From Euonymus europaeus (Eukaryota; Streptophyta; Magnoliopsida; Celastrales; Celastraceae), in the NCBI GenBank assembly GCA_963580455.1, contig OY756972.1:16445001-16509000 (forward strand): DNA of 64,000 nucleotides. Reading direction: 5' to 3'. Below, piece after piece: positions 1 to 12,176 of this stretch. A program made the translations under genes and the position numbers. Below the pieces are notes generated by a model. It made no database searches, was not told where the DNA came from, and saw nothing but the letters and a program-made list of their open reading frames with translations. The stretch's first letter is position 1; each line of letters starts with the position of its first letter.

Positions 1-1690
1 ATATTTATGGGTTACAACAATCAAAGAAAAGGGTAGAAATTTTGTGACCCTAACACTAGAAAATGATATATTTCTCGCAACGTACTCTTTGACAAGTCTT
101 CATCATGGTGGTCACTAGAAGAAGTAGTTTTACTAGACTCAAAAGAGATTGAAGAAAAGTTGCAAGAGAAAGATAAGAAAATTACACGAGTGGAAGAAGT
201 TCCAACAACTAAAAAAATCAGGAAGTTGAGCAAGAAAATGAAGACACTAGTCTCAGGTCACCTAAAAAAGGCTAGGTCTCTGTACGAAATAGGAGTACAC
301 CAACAAATAACAAATGATGAAAGGCCAGATTTGCTTGAGAATATTCAAGAGGAAGCAAAGCAGCCTCAGTCACAACTATGAAGATCATCAAGGCAGAGAA
401 AGGCGAATCTGAAGTATTCGAATGTAGAGCTCATTGAGAACAACAAAGTGAAAGAGCCTAATATATGTGAGAAGGCATCTTTAACAAAATAATGGAGAAA
501 TTCTATGAAAGAAGAAATAGACGCTATCAAACAAAATGAGATATAAAGTAAAGTGTCATCTACAAGGTTCAATCAAGAGATATAAAGCACGGTTGGTAGT
601 TTGAGGATTCTCATAACAATACGGGCTAAACTATGACGAGACTTTTAGTCCAGTGGCCATGATCACAATGGTACGTGTTCTATTGGCACTAGCTGTGTGC
701 AAAAATTGGAAACTTTGGCACATGGATATAAAGAATGCATTTTTACATGGAGAATTAGATCAAGAAATATTTATGGAGTAACCACAAGGATTCAACAGTA
801 TACCTTAACTAGACTACCTATGAAAATTCAAGAAGGCACTCTACGAGTTAAAGCAGGCATAGAGAGCTTAGTATGGGAAGATACCAGAGTTTCTTGTTCA
901 AATTGGCCACACAATTGACACCATCAAACTCAAGCTTGTTTGTGAAAGCTGGAAATAATAAGTTGGCAATACTACTAGTATACGTGGATGATTTGATCAT
1001 CACATGAGACAATGATTGAGAGGTTCAACAAATCAAGGTCAATCTATCAATACGATTTCAAATGAAAGCAGACGATGAGTTAAATCTTTTTCTTGGTTTT
1101 GAAGTTGAACAAACTAAAGAACGTATTTTCTTATGCCAACATAATTATGCTAAGGATCTCTTAGAGAAGTTTGGAATGTTCGAGTGCAAGCCCATCTCAA
1201 GGTTAGACATATCATACATAGTGAGTATGGTAAGTCATTTCATGAAGAGGCCTCACTTGGAATCCATATGAAGAATTCTTTGCTATATTAAAGGAACTAT
1301 CAATTATGGATTGTTCTACAATAAGCAAGAAAATGATAAGTTAGTTGGGTATTGTGATGTTGATTATGCTAGAGATCATGATACAAGATGCTCAACTATA
1401 GGGTATGTGTTCAATTTGGAATTAGGATCGATTTCTTTTTGTATTCAAAGGCATCTGACAATATCATTATCAACTACTGAATTAAAGTATAGAGCACCAG
1501 CAACTATAGCAAAATAATGTACTTGCCTAGTACAATTACTAAAGAATCTTCAACAACCTGTTGATTATGGAGTAAAAATTTATTGCCATAATCAATCAGC
1601 TATACATATGACTGAGAATCCAATGTTTCACGCAAGGACCAAGCATGTGGAAGTACATTATCACTTTGTTAAAAAAATGTTATTTTTAGT
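1..1690 (+). pseudogene. Ty1/copia polyprotein remnant (RT and RNase H)
   Basis: Plus-strand translation in shifting frames gives copia reverse transcriptase and RNase H. Visible pieces are the block before RT (about 480-540, resembling WRNSMKEEIDAI), KLWHMDIKNAFLHGEL (about 710-760), the catalytic LLVYVDDLIIT near 968-1003, the connection segment NYAKDLLEKFGMFECKP (1143-1195), and the RNase H segments [12 protein letters not shown] (about 1342) and [12 protein letters not shown] (about 1466). The last piece resembles the copia ending HVEVHYHFV near 1645. Several stops and frameshifts break it, so it is dead. The 5' part (gag, protease, integrase) lies outside the window, and no clear LTR is seen downstream. 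In copia elements this protein copies the element RNA into cDNA. Confidence 0.88.
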
Positions 1691-3943
1691 TTTAAGATCT
1701 CTTACTTTGAACCCATATAGATTTTTCATAGATGATTTTTTTTTTAGAAATCTCATTTCTCTCTCATCTTCTCCCTTAAACATATAGTCTTCCTGAAAAA
1801 AGGGTAACACTAAACAAACCCATACCTATTAGTCTACTATAAATGCAACCCTAATATATCAAATCAATAGCTCTTATAAAGTCATTGCATGTCAGCTTTT
1901 TTTAATAGACACACCCGGGCATGTTAGTTATTTTCACACAAAAAATGAGTATAAATGTTGCTTTTTATTTTCTCTCTCTTCTTTTCTCTCTTGCGCCCCT
2001 CCCTTCTCTCTCTTTCTCCGTTCTTGTGCCACCATTCTCTCTCTCTCCTTCGATCATAAAAAACGGTGTCATTTGTCTTGTGGCCTAACCTCATTGTTCT
2101 GTCATCTTCTTTCCCACTCTTCCTTTGCTATGTTAAGATTAAGCTACTCACAGCTTATTAATATAATACTCTATTTTTAATGAGAGAAACAAACATTAAA
2201 CCGTTTTTACCCCTTTTATCCTTTTTAGAAGGAAAATAATTTTTCTCCTATATATAATTGATTACTTTTTTATTTAAAATAACATGATTTCTCTAGTAAT
2301 TTTTGAACATTAAATCGTTATATTTTAAGATTTAGTTGAGGATTAACTCATTATCATTTTGTTATCTATTAATATAATTTAATAATTATATATATTCTGT
2401 TAGTATATAATTTTGGAAAAATATTATTTTTGACTTTTCATTTTCGTTATAATAAAGAATAAAGTGAAAATAATAATTTTCAAAAGAAAGAAAGAGTCAC
2501 AAGCAAATGAAAAGGTAATGTTTAATAATTTACGTTTAGCAGCAAATGAAAAAGAGACAAGTGGTTCATTGCTGATCAGTTAAAGCAATCATTGTATCAT
2601 GAGAGGCCTAGAACAAGACAAAAGTGGGTTTTTGTTTCGGCGGGACTATTCTCCCCAAAATATTTACTATTTCCACCACCTATTAGTGACTTGATAGAAG
2701 ATTCCTTTCTCCCCTATTATTTAAATGATAGAAAATTCCTTAGGTTTTTTTGTGTGTGTGTGCTAGGTTAGCCTCCTATAATAATGTTTTTGTCAACATT
2801 GTCTCTTTGCTATTATTGACATGATAGCTTTTTTCATCCCCTTTTAATAATGTTCTTATTGTTATTGATTTTTTCACCCCTTTTAATAGTTGTTACACAA
2901 CTATTGTTACGCATGTGCACGTTTCTTTCCTACCATATTATTCTTATGCATAGTCTGACAAAAATAAGAGAATCTCTACTGACAGTGTAACTTTTGTCTA
3001 TGTTATAAATTCAAAAAAAAATTATGAATTGTAATTTATATATTTGAATGTATGTATGTTGATGTATATAAATATTGATACTAAGGTTGTCACAGAAGAC
3101 CACAATGAGAGAAGCTAACAAAAATAAGAATTGTTTGCCTCTCAATCTCCGGCCCAAAAAAATTAGTGTCATCCACAGATGCCTCATAAGCACCGGGTAC
3201 TAAGAATCCTTTTGCTCAATTATTTTTCATTTTTCTGAGTTTATCAAATACTTCCATAATATATTCACAATGTTTGATCGAACTATTTTATGATGATGTG
3301 CTATTTATTTGCTTATGATGTTTTGCATGACAACACCTTCTTTTTCTTGCTCTTGCCACCAATGCATGAGCAATTGCACATACACAATTAATATGGGTTT
3401 ACATTAAAGCTCATGCATTCCGTCATACTAAAAAATAAATACTTAGATTTTTTTTTTTTTGAAAATGGGGAGATAAATGTGAATAAAAATCAAAGGAAAT
3501 CCAGTAAAAAGGAAAAAAAAAATCCTAACAAGTATTAATCAATATTCTAATTAATAATAATCAAATACTGTCGATTTTGTGCTAAGGAGGTGCAACTAAA
3601 TGAAGATGGATCTGTATTGGAGGACATTAACACTCAGGCAGAATTTTGTTGATTTAAACGTTTCTTATCTTCCTAGAAGTTGTAACAAAGTAAGTAGCTG
3701 ATTTAGTAGTTTTTATTAAAAGAGAAAGTTTCTTCCAATTATGCTTTGAGAGTCACCCACTTGACCGAGACATTGTTAAAGTAGATTTGTCTTTGAGTTT
3801 TTTTTTTCTTTTTTTTTGCATATTCCAATCTTTATTTGTATATCCGAGCTTCGATGGAGTTAGTCATTTTCTTATTAAATGAAATTCCAGATAATTTTTG
3901 ATTTTTTGATTTTATCAATTGTCTAATGAAGATTTCACATTAA
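1691..3943. other. AT-rich intergenic stretch without a recognisable gene
   Basis: No reading frame with family motifs is seen on either strand. It contains a pyrimidine-rich tract (about 1960-2050), a short TG run near 2748-2762 and many T or A runs. It may include the decayed LTR of the copia remnant on its left, but no boundary could be fixed. Confidence 0.6.
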
Positions 3944-4373
3944 TATGGATCATCGAAAGTTTTGGGGTGAAGATCTAAGATTGTCTAGTGACTCTGATAT
4001 TATATTAGATGAAATAAAACAAAAGAAAGAACTTCTGAATGTTAGTGGAAAAAATATTGAAGTAGATGTCATGAACGAATTTTCCGCCGACATGGTATGA
4101 CACATAACTATATTCATCTATGTTATATTTCGTTAATTCATTCTAAAAATTTGTTACATTTTTAGGTATTCAATTTACGTCAATCGCTAATTCAATGGGT
4201 TCAAAATACGGGATGCAATTTGGGATTTGCAATATTGTTACAAAAGGGTCAGAGATTGGTGGATTTGGGAGGAGACACAAATTATTATAATAATGTGAAT
4301 GTGGTGGCACCTACAAAAGTAAGAAGACTCCCTCAAGGGTAACTGGCACAAAAAAATAGAATATTCATTCAGA

Positions 4374-5160
4374 TTGAAAGGATTGAAAATGAACACGGAA
4401 GATGATTGGACGGTAAGTGTGGTATGTGGAATGCATAAAAATTCTGCGACATTATATTTGGAGGGTCATGCATACGTGGGTAGGCTTTTTGCTATTGAAA
4501 ATGATACATTAGTAGATTTTTCTAAGAATTTGGTAAAGCCACGAAACATCTTACATACGTTGAAGAATAGGGATCTAAACAACATGTCAACCATTAAGAC
4601 TATATATAACGCACGTCAAAAGTTTCGGAATGCAGAGAAAGCTGATAAATCCCAAATGCAACAACTTATATCATTGCTAGACCAATACGAATATGTTGTC
4701 TTTCAATGAAGCAATGCTCAAACTAATGAGCTTGAAGACTTATTCTTTGCACATCCCGACTCGTTAATGCTATTGTGTGCATTCCCACATGTGTTACTGA
4801 TGGATGCTACCTACAAAACTAAAAGGTTTAGGATGCCTCTTTTTGAGATTGTAGGTGTGACTTATACGAAAATGACATTTTGCATTGCATTTGTCTTCAT
4901 GCAATCAGAAAAGGAGGACAACATACCTGGGCACTAAATTGTTTACGGTCAACAATTGATGGATGCACTACTCCAAGAGTTATTGTCACCGACAGAGATT
5001 TGGCGTTGATGAGGTCGTGTGCCTAAGTGTTTCTCGAGGCAATGAAAAACTACTTTGTACTTGGCACATCGACAGAGCTGTTATAGCCAACTACAAAAAA
5101 TTATTTGAGGACAAACAATCATGGGATGCATTCTACTATATATATTGCACACATTACTAG
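4374..5160 (+). pseudogene. MULE copy A transposase, FAR1-like to mid-DDE part
   Basis: The 111-residue frame at 4374-4709 carries the end of the FAR1-like zinc-binding region (VVCGMHKNSATLYLEGHAY) and the helical linker (MSTIKTIYNARQKF) that precedes the MULE catalytic domain. A shift near 4710 leads into FAHPDSLMLLCAFPHVLLMDATYKTKRF. The next frame, 4963-5160, holds the end of the VTDRD-type motif and the RWHI-like helix (LLCTWHIDRAVIANYKKLF). At least three frame changes separate these parts. The other two copies read WHIY at the WHI motif, which supports a common family. Confidence 0.8.
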
Positions 5161-5308
5161 AATTAGAAACCGAGAATTTGTATCTATATACAGAGCTGTT
5201 ATAGCGAACTGCAAAAAATCATTTCAGGACAAACAATCATGGGATGCATTATACTATATATATTGCACACATTACTAGAATTAGAAATCGAGAATTCGTA
5301 TCTATAAA
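5073..5308 (+). repeat. 118-bp tandem duplication inside MULE copy A
   Basis: Two near-identical units (5073-5190 and 5191-5308) both begin CAGAGCTGTTATAGC and end near CGTATCTATA or TGTATCTATA. A unit of 118 bp is not a multiple of three, so it shifts the transposase frame. It lies where copies B and C have about 400 bp more of transposase, so duplication and deletion probably arose together. Confidence 0.9.
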
Positions 5309-5378
5309 ATTTATCTGCTCTTGAGATAAATTTATAGAATTACTCCAAGAATTACAGGGTTTTGTTTCAATTGATGCA

Positions 5379-6044
5379 TTGAATCTGATTTGGTTGGAAT
5401 TAGAGCAATCTAAAGATGTTAGAGAATATGGATACTCTTGCAGATGTAAACTTCGTACGAGTAATGGACTGCCATGTGCACACGAGCTTGCAATATATAC
5501 AAATGAAGGTCTCCCTATACCACTGACTTGCATTGATAATTTTTGGAAGAAGCTTTACTTATTTCCATGTGATTCTCTTCAAGATGATGATACCGATTGT
5601 AGTCTCGAGCTACAATTGTTCATCAAAAAATTTAAGTATCAGTCAAGGCCTGGTAAAGTCAGTTTACTAAGAAAGTTTAAGGAGCTAATAAATCCATCAA
5701 TAGCTATACTTTTCCAACTGATTGTTAAGACAAACATTCGTGGACGCCCTTCTGTAAAAAAGATAGTAGACAGATCTACTCATGTCAAACTGTCTGCATT
5801 TGACTTCATTCAACATGGTTCCTACCATTCTCAAGAACCAAGTAAACATAGTTGTTTATCAGTACTCTCCTCCTCAAAGAACAAAGTAGACATATCTACT
5901 CATGGTAAAGCATCTGAGTTTGTTACGCATGATTTTCTTCATTCTCATGAACCAAGTAGACATAGTTGTTCAACTCTCTATAATACTCCACCACTTCCTA
6001 CATTGAAGCTCGAAGATCGAGTTCAGTTAACCATGTGTATGTAA
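5379..6044 (+). pseudogene. MULE copy A: SWIM zinc finger and linker to the OTU-like domain
   Basis: This 221-residue open frame is the longest intact piece of copy A. It starts at LIWLELEQSKDVREYGYS and runs through the SWIM-type CxC...CxH finger (SCRCKLRTSNGLPCAHELA, about residues 20-41). It continues through the conserved NFWKKLYL segment into a low-complexity linker with TNIRGRPSVKK (about residue 121) and two diverged repeats of a SHEPSRHSC-like motif. In related MULE proteins the linker joins the transposase to the OTU-like domain. The GRPS-KK motif recurs in copy B (17229) and marks the LTR insertion point in copy C. Confidence 0.8.
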
Positions 6045-6460
6045 ATCTTCGTTAGTTACCACCTATATTTTGTCCTTACATTTCGTTCGTAAAAGATGTA
6101 AGTACTGACGAAAATTATGACTTTGGGCTATTGCTAGGTTACTTGGTCTTGGCGAGGATGCATGGATGCACGTTTGTCAAAACTTGATTGATGAGTTGAG
6201 AACATTCTGGGTAGAGTATATTTATATGTTTGGTGGTTATGATCGAGCATATTCCATTTACAACTCATTGAACTTCTGGGAACTGGATAGACCAGTACCG
6301 ATTCATAACTGGATAACAATGTCTGACATAGGTCACTTGATTGCTTCAAGTTATAATATCATATTACATCTTCTAAGTTCTGATTAGTGCCTGACATTTT
6401 TGCCACTGTGATCAATTCCTCCACCGTCACTTGAACATGTCACTATCACTATCGGGTTCG

Positions 6461-7653
6461 TGATGTGTGTATTTTATACCATATTTACATGCATATTTTG
6501 ACACACAAGTGCATTATTTTGATTAAAGATTGAGTTGATAATTTGAGATTTTATATGTTTTATATATAGGAAGGTTGGTGCAAAGTTGTAGCTTAATTGG
6601 AGCATGAAAGAATAAAAAACCAGATTAAAACGCCTTTCCAGCGCCCTTTGGGCGCACCAGCACTTCAAAGGCACAAAGAGATAGATTAGAGTGCCCTTAT
6701 AGCGCTCCAGCGCTATAAGGGCACCCAAACTTTTCAACTTTTTAGGAAACCTAGTTTTATGAGGTTTTTGGGACCGAAAACGTGTAAACATAAATGGAGA
6801 CTCCTAGGAGACTTGTATTAGGTATAAATAGGTTAGAAAAATATGGAAAAGGGCTACAAAACTTTGCATAGGTTGGAATAGCTCTTGTTCGTGAAGCGGC
6901 TTTTCTTCCTCCTTCTTCCACTTTTTTGTACAATTCATGGTTTCTTCTTCCCTTGCTCTTACATTTATTTTCATGGGTTGTAACTAAACTCGTATCTAGA
7001 GTTTGACCTATCCAAGCATGAATATTATGTGTCGATCTTTATTACAAGTGTCTAATTCAATTCTCAATTCTTGTTCTTGATTGTCATGCTTCAAAATATA
7101 ATTTCTTCATGATTGCTTGATCACCAATTGTATTGCTTATTATATTCATCTAGCCAAATCACGTAAACGATCCGTATTTATGTCTTTTGGTGGAATCGGA
7201 ATTAAAAAGATTAATTGTCGAATGCTCTAATCCGGGTTTAGGGGATTAATTGGTTGCTATAGTTCTTCTATTCGCAATGGGTTATTTTTGCTAAGTTAGA
7301 CACTTCCATCAAACAGGATTAATTTGGTACTAATAATACGTGTTGTTGTCACGATCAATGGATCAACAAATTGAGTGAGGAATCAACCCTTGAATTGAAA
7401 TTGATATTGAATGCTTGACCCTTATAGCTTATAATAGGATTGCTTGGTAAGGTTGTGCCCTAGGCTTTTTATCATTGTCGATTCTTGTTTGCTTGCTTCT
7501 CTACGAATTAAGTGTGTTCTCTTTGCTTTAATAATCATTTATTTTAATATTAAGTACATCTTTCGACTATACTCGTCTCTGTGGGATCAACCTCGTGCTT
7601 ACACTTTTGTGCTACGATAGTACATTTGTGCACTTCCGAGTATTTTAACATCA
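6461..7653 (+). repeat. 5' LTR of the gypsy element
   Basis: It starts TGATGTGTGTATTTTATACC and ends AGTATTTTAACATCA, matching the 3' LTR at 12177-13347 along its length with scattered substitutions and small indels. TAGGTATAAATAGG near 6819-6832 is a good TATA-like core for LTR transcription. A perfect hairpin lies at 6691-6724. Confidence 0.95.
6691..6724. repeat. Perfect 15-bp inverted repeat in the 5' LTR
   Basis: The arms GTGCCCTTATAGCGC and GCGCTATAAGGGCAC flank a 4-nt loop, TCCA. The matching place in the 3' LTR (about 12407-12440) has lost the symmetry. It lies upstream of the TATA-like box. Confidence 0.9.
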
Positions 7654-7659
7654 AGTTTT

Positions 7660-7677
7660 TGGCGCCGTTGCCAGGGA
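7660..7677 (+). other. Primer-binding site, tRNA-Asp type
   Basis: TGGCGCCGTTGCCAGGGA is complementary to the 3' end of plant tRNA-Asp, with one mismatch against the usual TGGCGCCGTTGCCGGGGA. It lies six bases after the 5' LTR end. This primer choice is common in Athila/Tat elements. Confidence 0.88.
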
Positions 7678-7730
7678 CTTGTTTAAGTCTAAATTTGTGC
7701 CAAACTTTCTTTCTTTTGATTTCAGATTGT

Positions 7731-9115
7731 ATGCAAGGGAGACAATCTTTGAAAAAGGATTTGCTGCCTTACATCGATGACATCGAAGGACTTCTAAGGC
7801 ACAAAAAGCAAGGTACCAAAAGCGACGAAGAAAAGTTGTCAAACATCAGAGCAATGGTAAAAATCGTTCCTGCTGAAACAATGGGTGATCTTGATATCAC
7901 CACCATTCCACAATCTTCTTCATGCATCACACTGCCTACGGCTACTAGGAATTATGAACTCAAGTCCATTCATTTTAATATGATGCCATTTTTCATGGGT
8001 TAAATTCTGAAGACCCTTTATATCATATTCGTGAACTTTTTAATATGGTTTCTAGCATGCCTTTGACTGTAGGAGTTACTGAGGAGCACTTGAAGATAGA
8101 GATTTTTCCATACACATTGAAGGATAAAGCAAAGACATGGTCGAACAGTCTAAGGTCAGGTTCTCTTAACTCATGGACTGAAATTCAAAATAAGTTTTTG
8201 GAGAATTTTTCTCTACACAAAAAACTGATGCTTTGATAGATAAGATCATGCACTTTGAACAGCAACATGATGAATCATTTTCAGAGACATGGGACAAGTT
8301 CAATAGCCTTTTAATTCAATGTCCTCTTCACTCTTTACCTATCTTAGTGTTGATGCGTATATTCTATAAAGCACTAACAGTTTCTAGTAAAGATGCAATT
8401 AATAACTTCACAGGAGGATCAATCATAAATAAAACACTAACATAATGTCACACTTTGTTTGACAATCTAGCTATTGAAACTCATCACACTGAAGTAAGAG
8501 GTAAGAGAATGCTTTTGAGATTTCAAATTCTAATATTCTACCACAAAATTTTCAGGTTGCTGCTCTTTCAAACAAATTGGATATGCTACTAGTCATGAAT
8601 GGGCATGCGGTGCCTCAAGAACTTTGCGCCATATGCCATATTCCCGGCCATGCAACTATTGTGTGCCCACAAGAAGTGAACTTTCCAGAATTTATGCAAA
8701 AACAAGCCTACATGATGAACTCTTTCAACCGGAATCTAAAATATGATAATAATCCTAACTTTTATCATCCAGGACAACACTCCTATCCAAATATTTCTTG
8801 GAGGAACACTTAGAACATCTAGAATCCTCAAAGTATTGAATAACGCTACACAAGCTTCAACTTCTACTTTATTGGAAGATATGATTTGCCAGTTGCCCAT
8901 TAGTCAACAAAGTTGGAGGTACAAGTAGGCCAAATTGCTGAAGCACTAAGCAAGAGGGAGGATGGAAATTTCACAAGCCAAACTGTCATTAACCCAAGAA
9001 ACACTGAGCAAGCCATGGCTATTCATCTCCGGGGAGGTAAAATTGTTCACAATGAATTGGATATTGCTAACGAAACTGTCGATGAAGGAAAAAGTAAAAA
9101 ATTGAAGTTATAGAT
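7731..9115 (+). pseudogene. Gag of the gypsy element, broken
   Basis: The first ATG after the PBS (7731) opens MQGRQSLKKDLLPYIDDIEG. After stops, the retrotransposon Gag core appears at 8045-8445 (LKDKAKTWSNSLRSGSLNSW, then the KFLENF segment and MIDKIMHFEQQHDESF). A zinc knuckle of CX2CX4HX4C form, CAICHIPGHATIVC, lies near 8626-8667. The tail (8913-9113) includes AMAIHLRGGK, typical of Athila-type Gag. At least four stops or frameshifts separate these pieces. Gag would form the particle that packages element RNA. Confidence 0.85.
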
Positions 9116-9419
9116 GAGTTGGCAGATTTTTAGACACACAAGAGAGGCAGATTCAAACGCCCTTACAATACTCAAGTGTTGTAAGTGCACCTATCATTGA
9201 CGAATTGGATCCGATGGATCGATATTATGCTGAGAATCCCTATGCTCCTCCAACTCCATTCCCAAGTCGACTTAGGATGAATTGGAAGCCACCATCATCA
9301 CAAAGAGAAACTCCACAGAGAGTAAAGACCTAAAGGATGAACCCAACAAAGCTTCAATTACATCACATGATTCTGTGGAATCTTATTAGTCTCTAGAACC
9401 GAAGAAACTGAATGAAATT

Positions 9420-9890
9420 ATGGCGATGCAACTAACTGAAGAGTGTGGTGCCAAATTACCAAATTCATTGCCGCCAAAGCTTAAGGATCCAAGGAGTTTC
9501 ACAATACCCTGTTGCATAGCCAATAAAAATTTTGAACATACATTATTGGATTTGGGTGCATCAATTAATTTAATGCCTCTATCTATTTTTGAATCTCTGA
9601 ATGTAGGCATGCTAAAAAAGACCTCCATGGTCATCCAACTTCCTGATCGATCTATTTGATATCCAAAGGGAGTGCTAGAAGATGTTTTAGTTAATGTACA
9701 TGGGCTAATTTTTCCAGTTGACTTTCTAGTACTTGTTATGCAGGATCGCCAAGGTCATGGAGAAGAGGCTTGGCTAATTTTAGGCCGACCATTCATGAAG
9801 ATGCCAAGGATGAAAATTGATGTGCACGAAGGCATGATATCAATGGAAAATAATGAAGACTCAGTGACATTCAGTCCTAAGGCAACATAA
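9420..9890 (+). pseudogene. Aspartic protease of the gypsy element
   Basis: Two adjoining frames (9420-9659 and 9672-9890) give the Athila-type retropepsin. The active-site motif is LLDLGASINLMPLSI (Asp in DLGA, near 9546-9590), followed by VIQLPDRSI, then after an in-frame stop GVLEDVLVNVHGLIFPVDFL and the hydrophobic Gly motif LILGRPFMKMPRMKIDVHEG. The stop between RSI and YPKG (near 9658) breaks an otherwise good domain. The protease would process Gag. Nothing polymerase-like follows. Confidence 0.88.
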
Positions 9891-12176
9891 TAAAAGAAAT
9901 TGATGGACAAGAGAGTCGTGTTTAGATAAAGGGAAGAAAGGTATTCTGATTTTCTTATAGATTAAATTTCCCTTGCAACTGTGAGCGATGCAATACATTC
10001 TTTGGGTAATGATGTGGGTGTTCTTAGAAGAAGCTTGACGCTTCAACACAATGCAAGGAAAGTGGGCCTATAACTTCACTAATTTAGCTAAGTCTTGCCT
10101 AGACTATAACCAAAGCGCTTGGTGGGAGGCAACTCGCCTAGGTAACTTCTTTTCATTCTATTGTTATTTATCTTTATTTCTTTCAATTTTCATTTCCGTT
10201 GAATAATCTCCTTCCTTTTCATGCAAGAAATCTTATTACAAGTGATGAAAGAAAATGTTGTTCCGAAACCTTTGAAAGAAACTTTTCTGGGAACAGCTCA
10301 GAATGAACAAGACTAAGAGCTATATATGCACGGAAATCTACGAATGTCTACTTTCTGTAGAATTTTACGGTTCATCAATCAGAATTCATACGACGGAGAT
10401 ATTGAAGATTTTTCAAGGATTGCGCAGTGCTGAAAAGTTACGCGAGAATTAAATTTCTGAGTGGCTTCGCTATCAGATTGTGTCGCTCTAACTCCAAAAA
10501 TTTATGATATTTTTCACTTTATTCTATTCACTAAAGACATTGCATATTTCAAGTGTGGGGGGAGGATTTAATTAAAAAAAACTTTTTGAATGTTTGTGAG
10601 TAACATTCTGGTAAACCCTCACGAGACTATAACTCGTCCTACTAGGAGCACCTAGGGGTTTAAAGGCTTTTAGTACGTGCTAAGTACTATCGTGTTTTCC
10701 CACAAAAGTGGATTTTTAATAAAGTAGTCGGATTTAAATTTATGTGTTTCATTCCTTGCTCCTCCACTATGATGAAATTAATTTTGTTCAACTTGATCGC
10801 TCCTATAGATATGCTGGTTAATTCTGTGAGCAGGAAGCTACACATTACATGAATCATTACTTGACATATGAAATCGAAAGTTTCATGCTATATCTCATCA
10901 CATACATACTTGTGGAGACTTAACCCTGTGAGATTTGAGTATATTGTTTATTTTAAGGTATTTGTTTCGTAGTTCATATATTCTTCTGTGCTTCAATTCT
11001 TCTTTCTCATCTCATTCTTATTTCAATCACGAACCAAGAATATGTCATTGTGAATTGATGTTTTGATGGATTTTTCTTATGATAACTTGGTCAAGTCTAA
11101 GAGATGAAAGTAGGCATTCTTTTTACTTTGGTTGAGCCTTTTTAGGCTTCCCTTTTTATATGTTTACCGCTAAAACCCTTTGTGAGCCTAAACACAAACT
11201 TTTCTTAATATACCCAACTGACTACTTGTGCTTAATTCCCAGATTTTGACTTATTGGGAATAAGCATAATTTGTGTGCTTAAGAGAACCATAAGTTTGAC
11301 AAATAGTGGTTTAGATTGAACATATGTGCTTATTGCTACTCATGTCAAAGTTTGGTATTTTGGGATGACAAAAGACACCAAGTGTGGGGGTATAGCAGAT
11401 ATGGCTGAAAAGGAAAAAAACTTTGAAAGAAGAAAAAAAGGAAGTTTTGGAAAAGAATAACGACACAAATGCTAAATGAAAAAACAAAGGCAAAGAAGAG
11501 AGAAAATGGCTCAAATAAGTGAAGTGAGTAATTTTTAGAAGATGGGAAGTGGAGGATGGTTGAAGGATGGGGTATGGTATGTTGAGATGATGCATTCTTT
11601 GAATTTATTTGATGGTTCTCTTCAAACTTACTTGTGTTAAAAGAAAACCCTTTTGCCAATATTACTATCCTCATACCTTTACGTTACAAGCCTAAAAGCC
11701 CTACTTGAACTTAGAATAGTTTGGTTTGAATTTGAGAACGATTCGAGGCATAGTTCACGATTCTTGGTAAGTGATTTCCATTAATGAGACTCATATTATG
11801 ATATTTCTCTTGACCATCTTTCATTATTATTTGTATGTGGGCTTTCATATTCTTCCATTCATCTTTTTTCACCCACATACACGAGAGAGTTATTATAGCC
11901 AACTTCAAGTGAGATTTCTTTCTGAGTGACATTCCAGTAAGATTTGAGTTGGAGCTAAGAGTTATGTGATGAGTGACTGGTATGTACTTGAGATAGATGT
12001 GGCAGTAAGCTGATTCCGTTTTTGTTTATGCTTCTCATGTGGAATTTTTGTTTATTATATATGATTGAAATTTTGTGGGTTAAATTTCTGAGACTAATGG
12101 AGGCGTGGAACTTGACGGTGTTGGGTAGTTTAATTAATTTTCTCAGGGACGAGAAACGAATAAGTGTGGGGGTATT
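9891..12176 (+). other. Non-coding 3' interior of the gypsy element
   Basis: About 2.3 kb without RT, RNase H or integrase motifs in any frame. It includes CAAGTGTGGGGGGAGGA near 10550, an internal purine tract like the one before the 3' LTR, and CAAGTGTGGGGGTATAG near 11379. Such repeated tracts are usual in Tat/Athila interiors. The terminal polypurine tract AAGTGTGGGGGTATTT lies at about 12162-12176. The short frames at 11311-11674 (minus) are low-complexity and not supported. Confidence 0.7.

Noticed and set aside
11311..11674. Overlapping minus-strand frames rich in Phe/Ser
   Set aside because: Low-complexity reading of an A-rich gypsy interior; no homologous motif.
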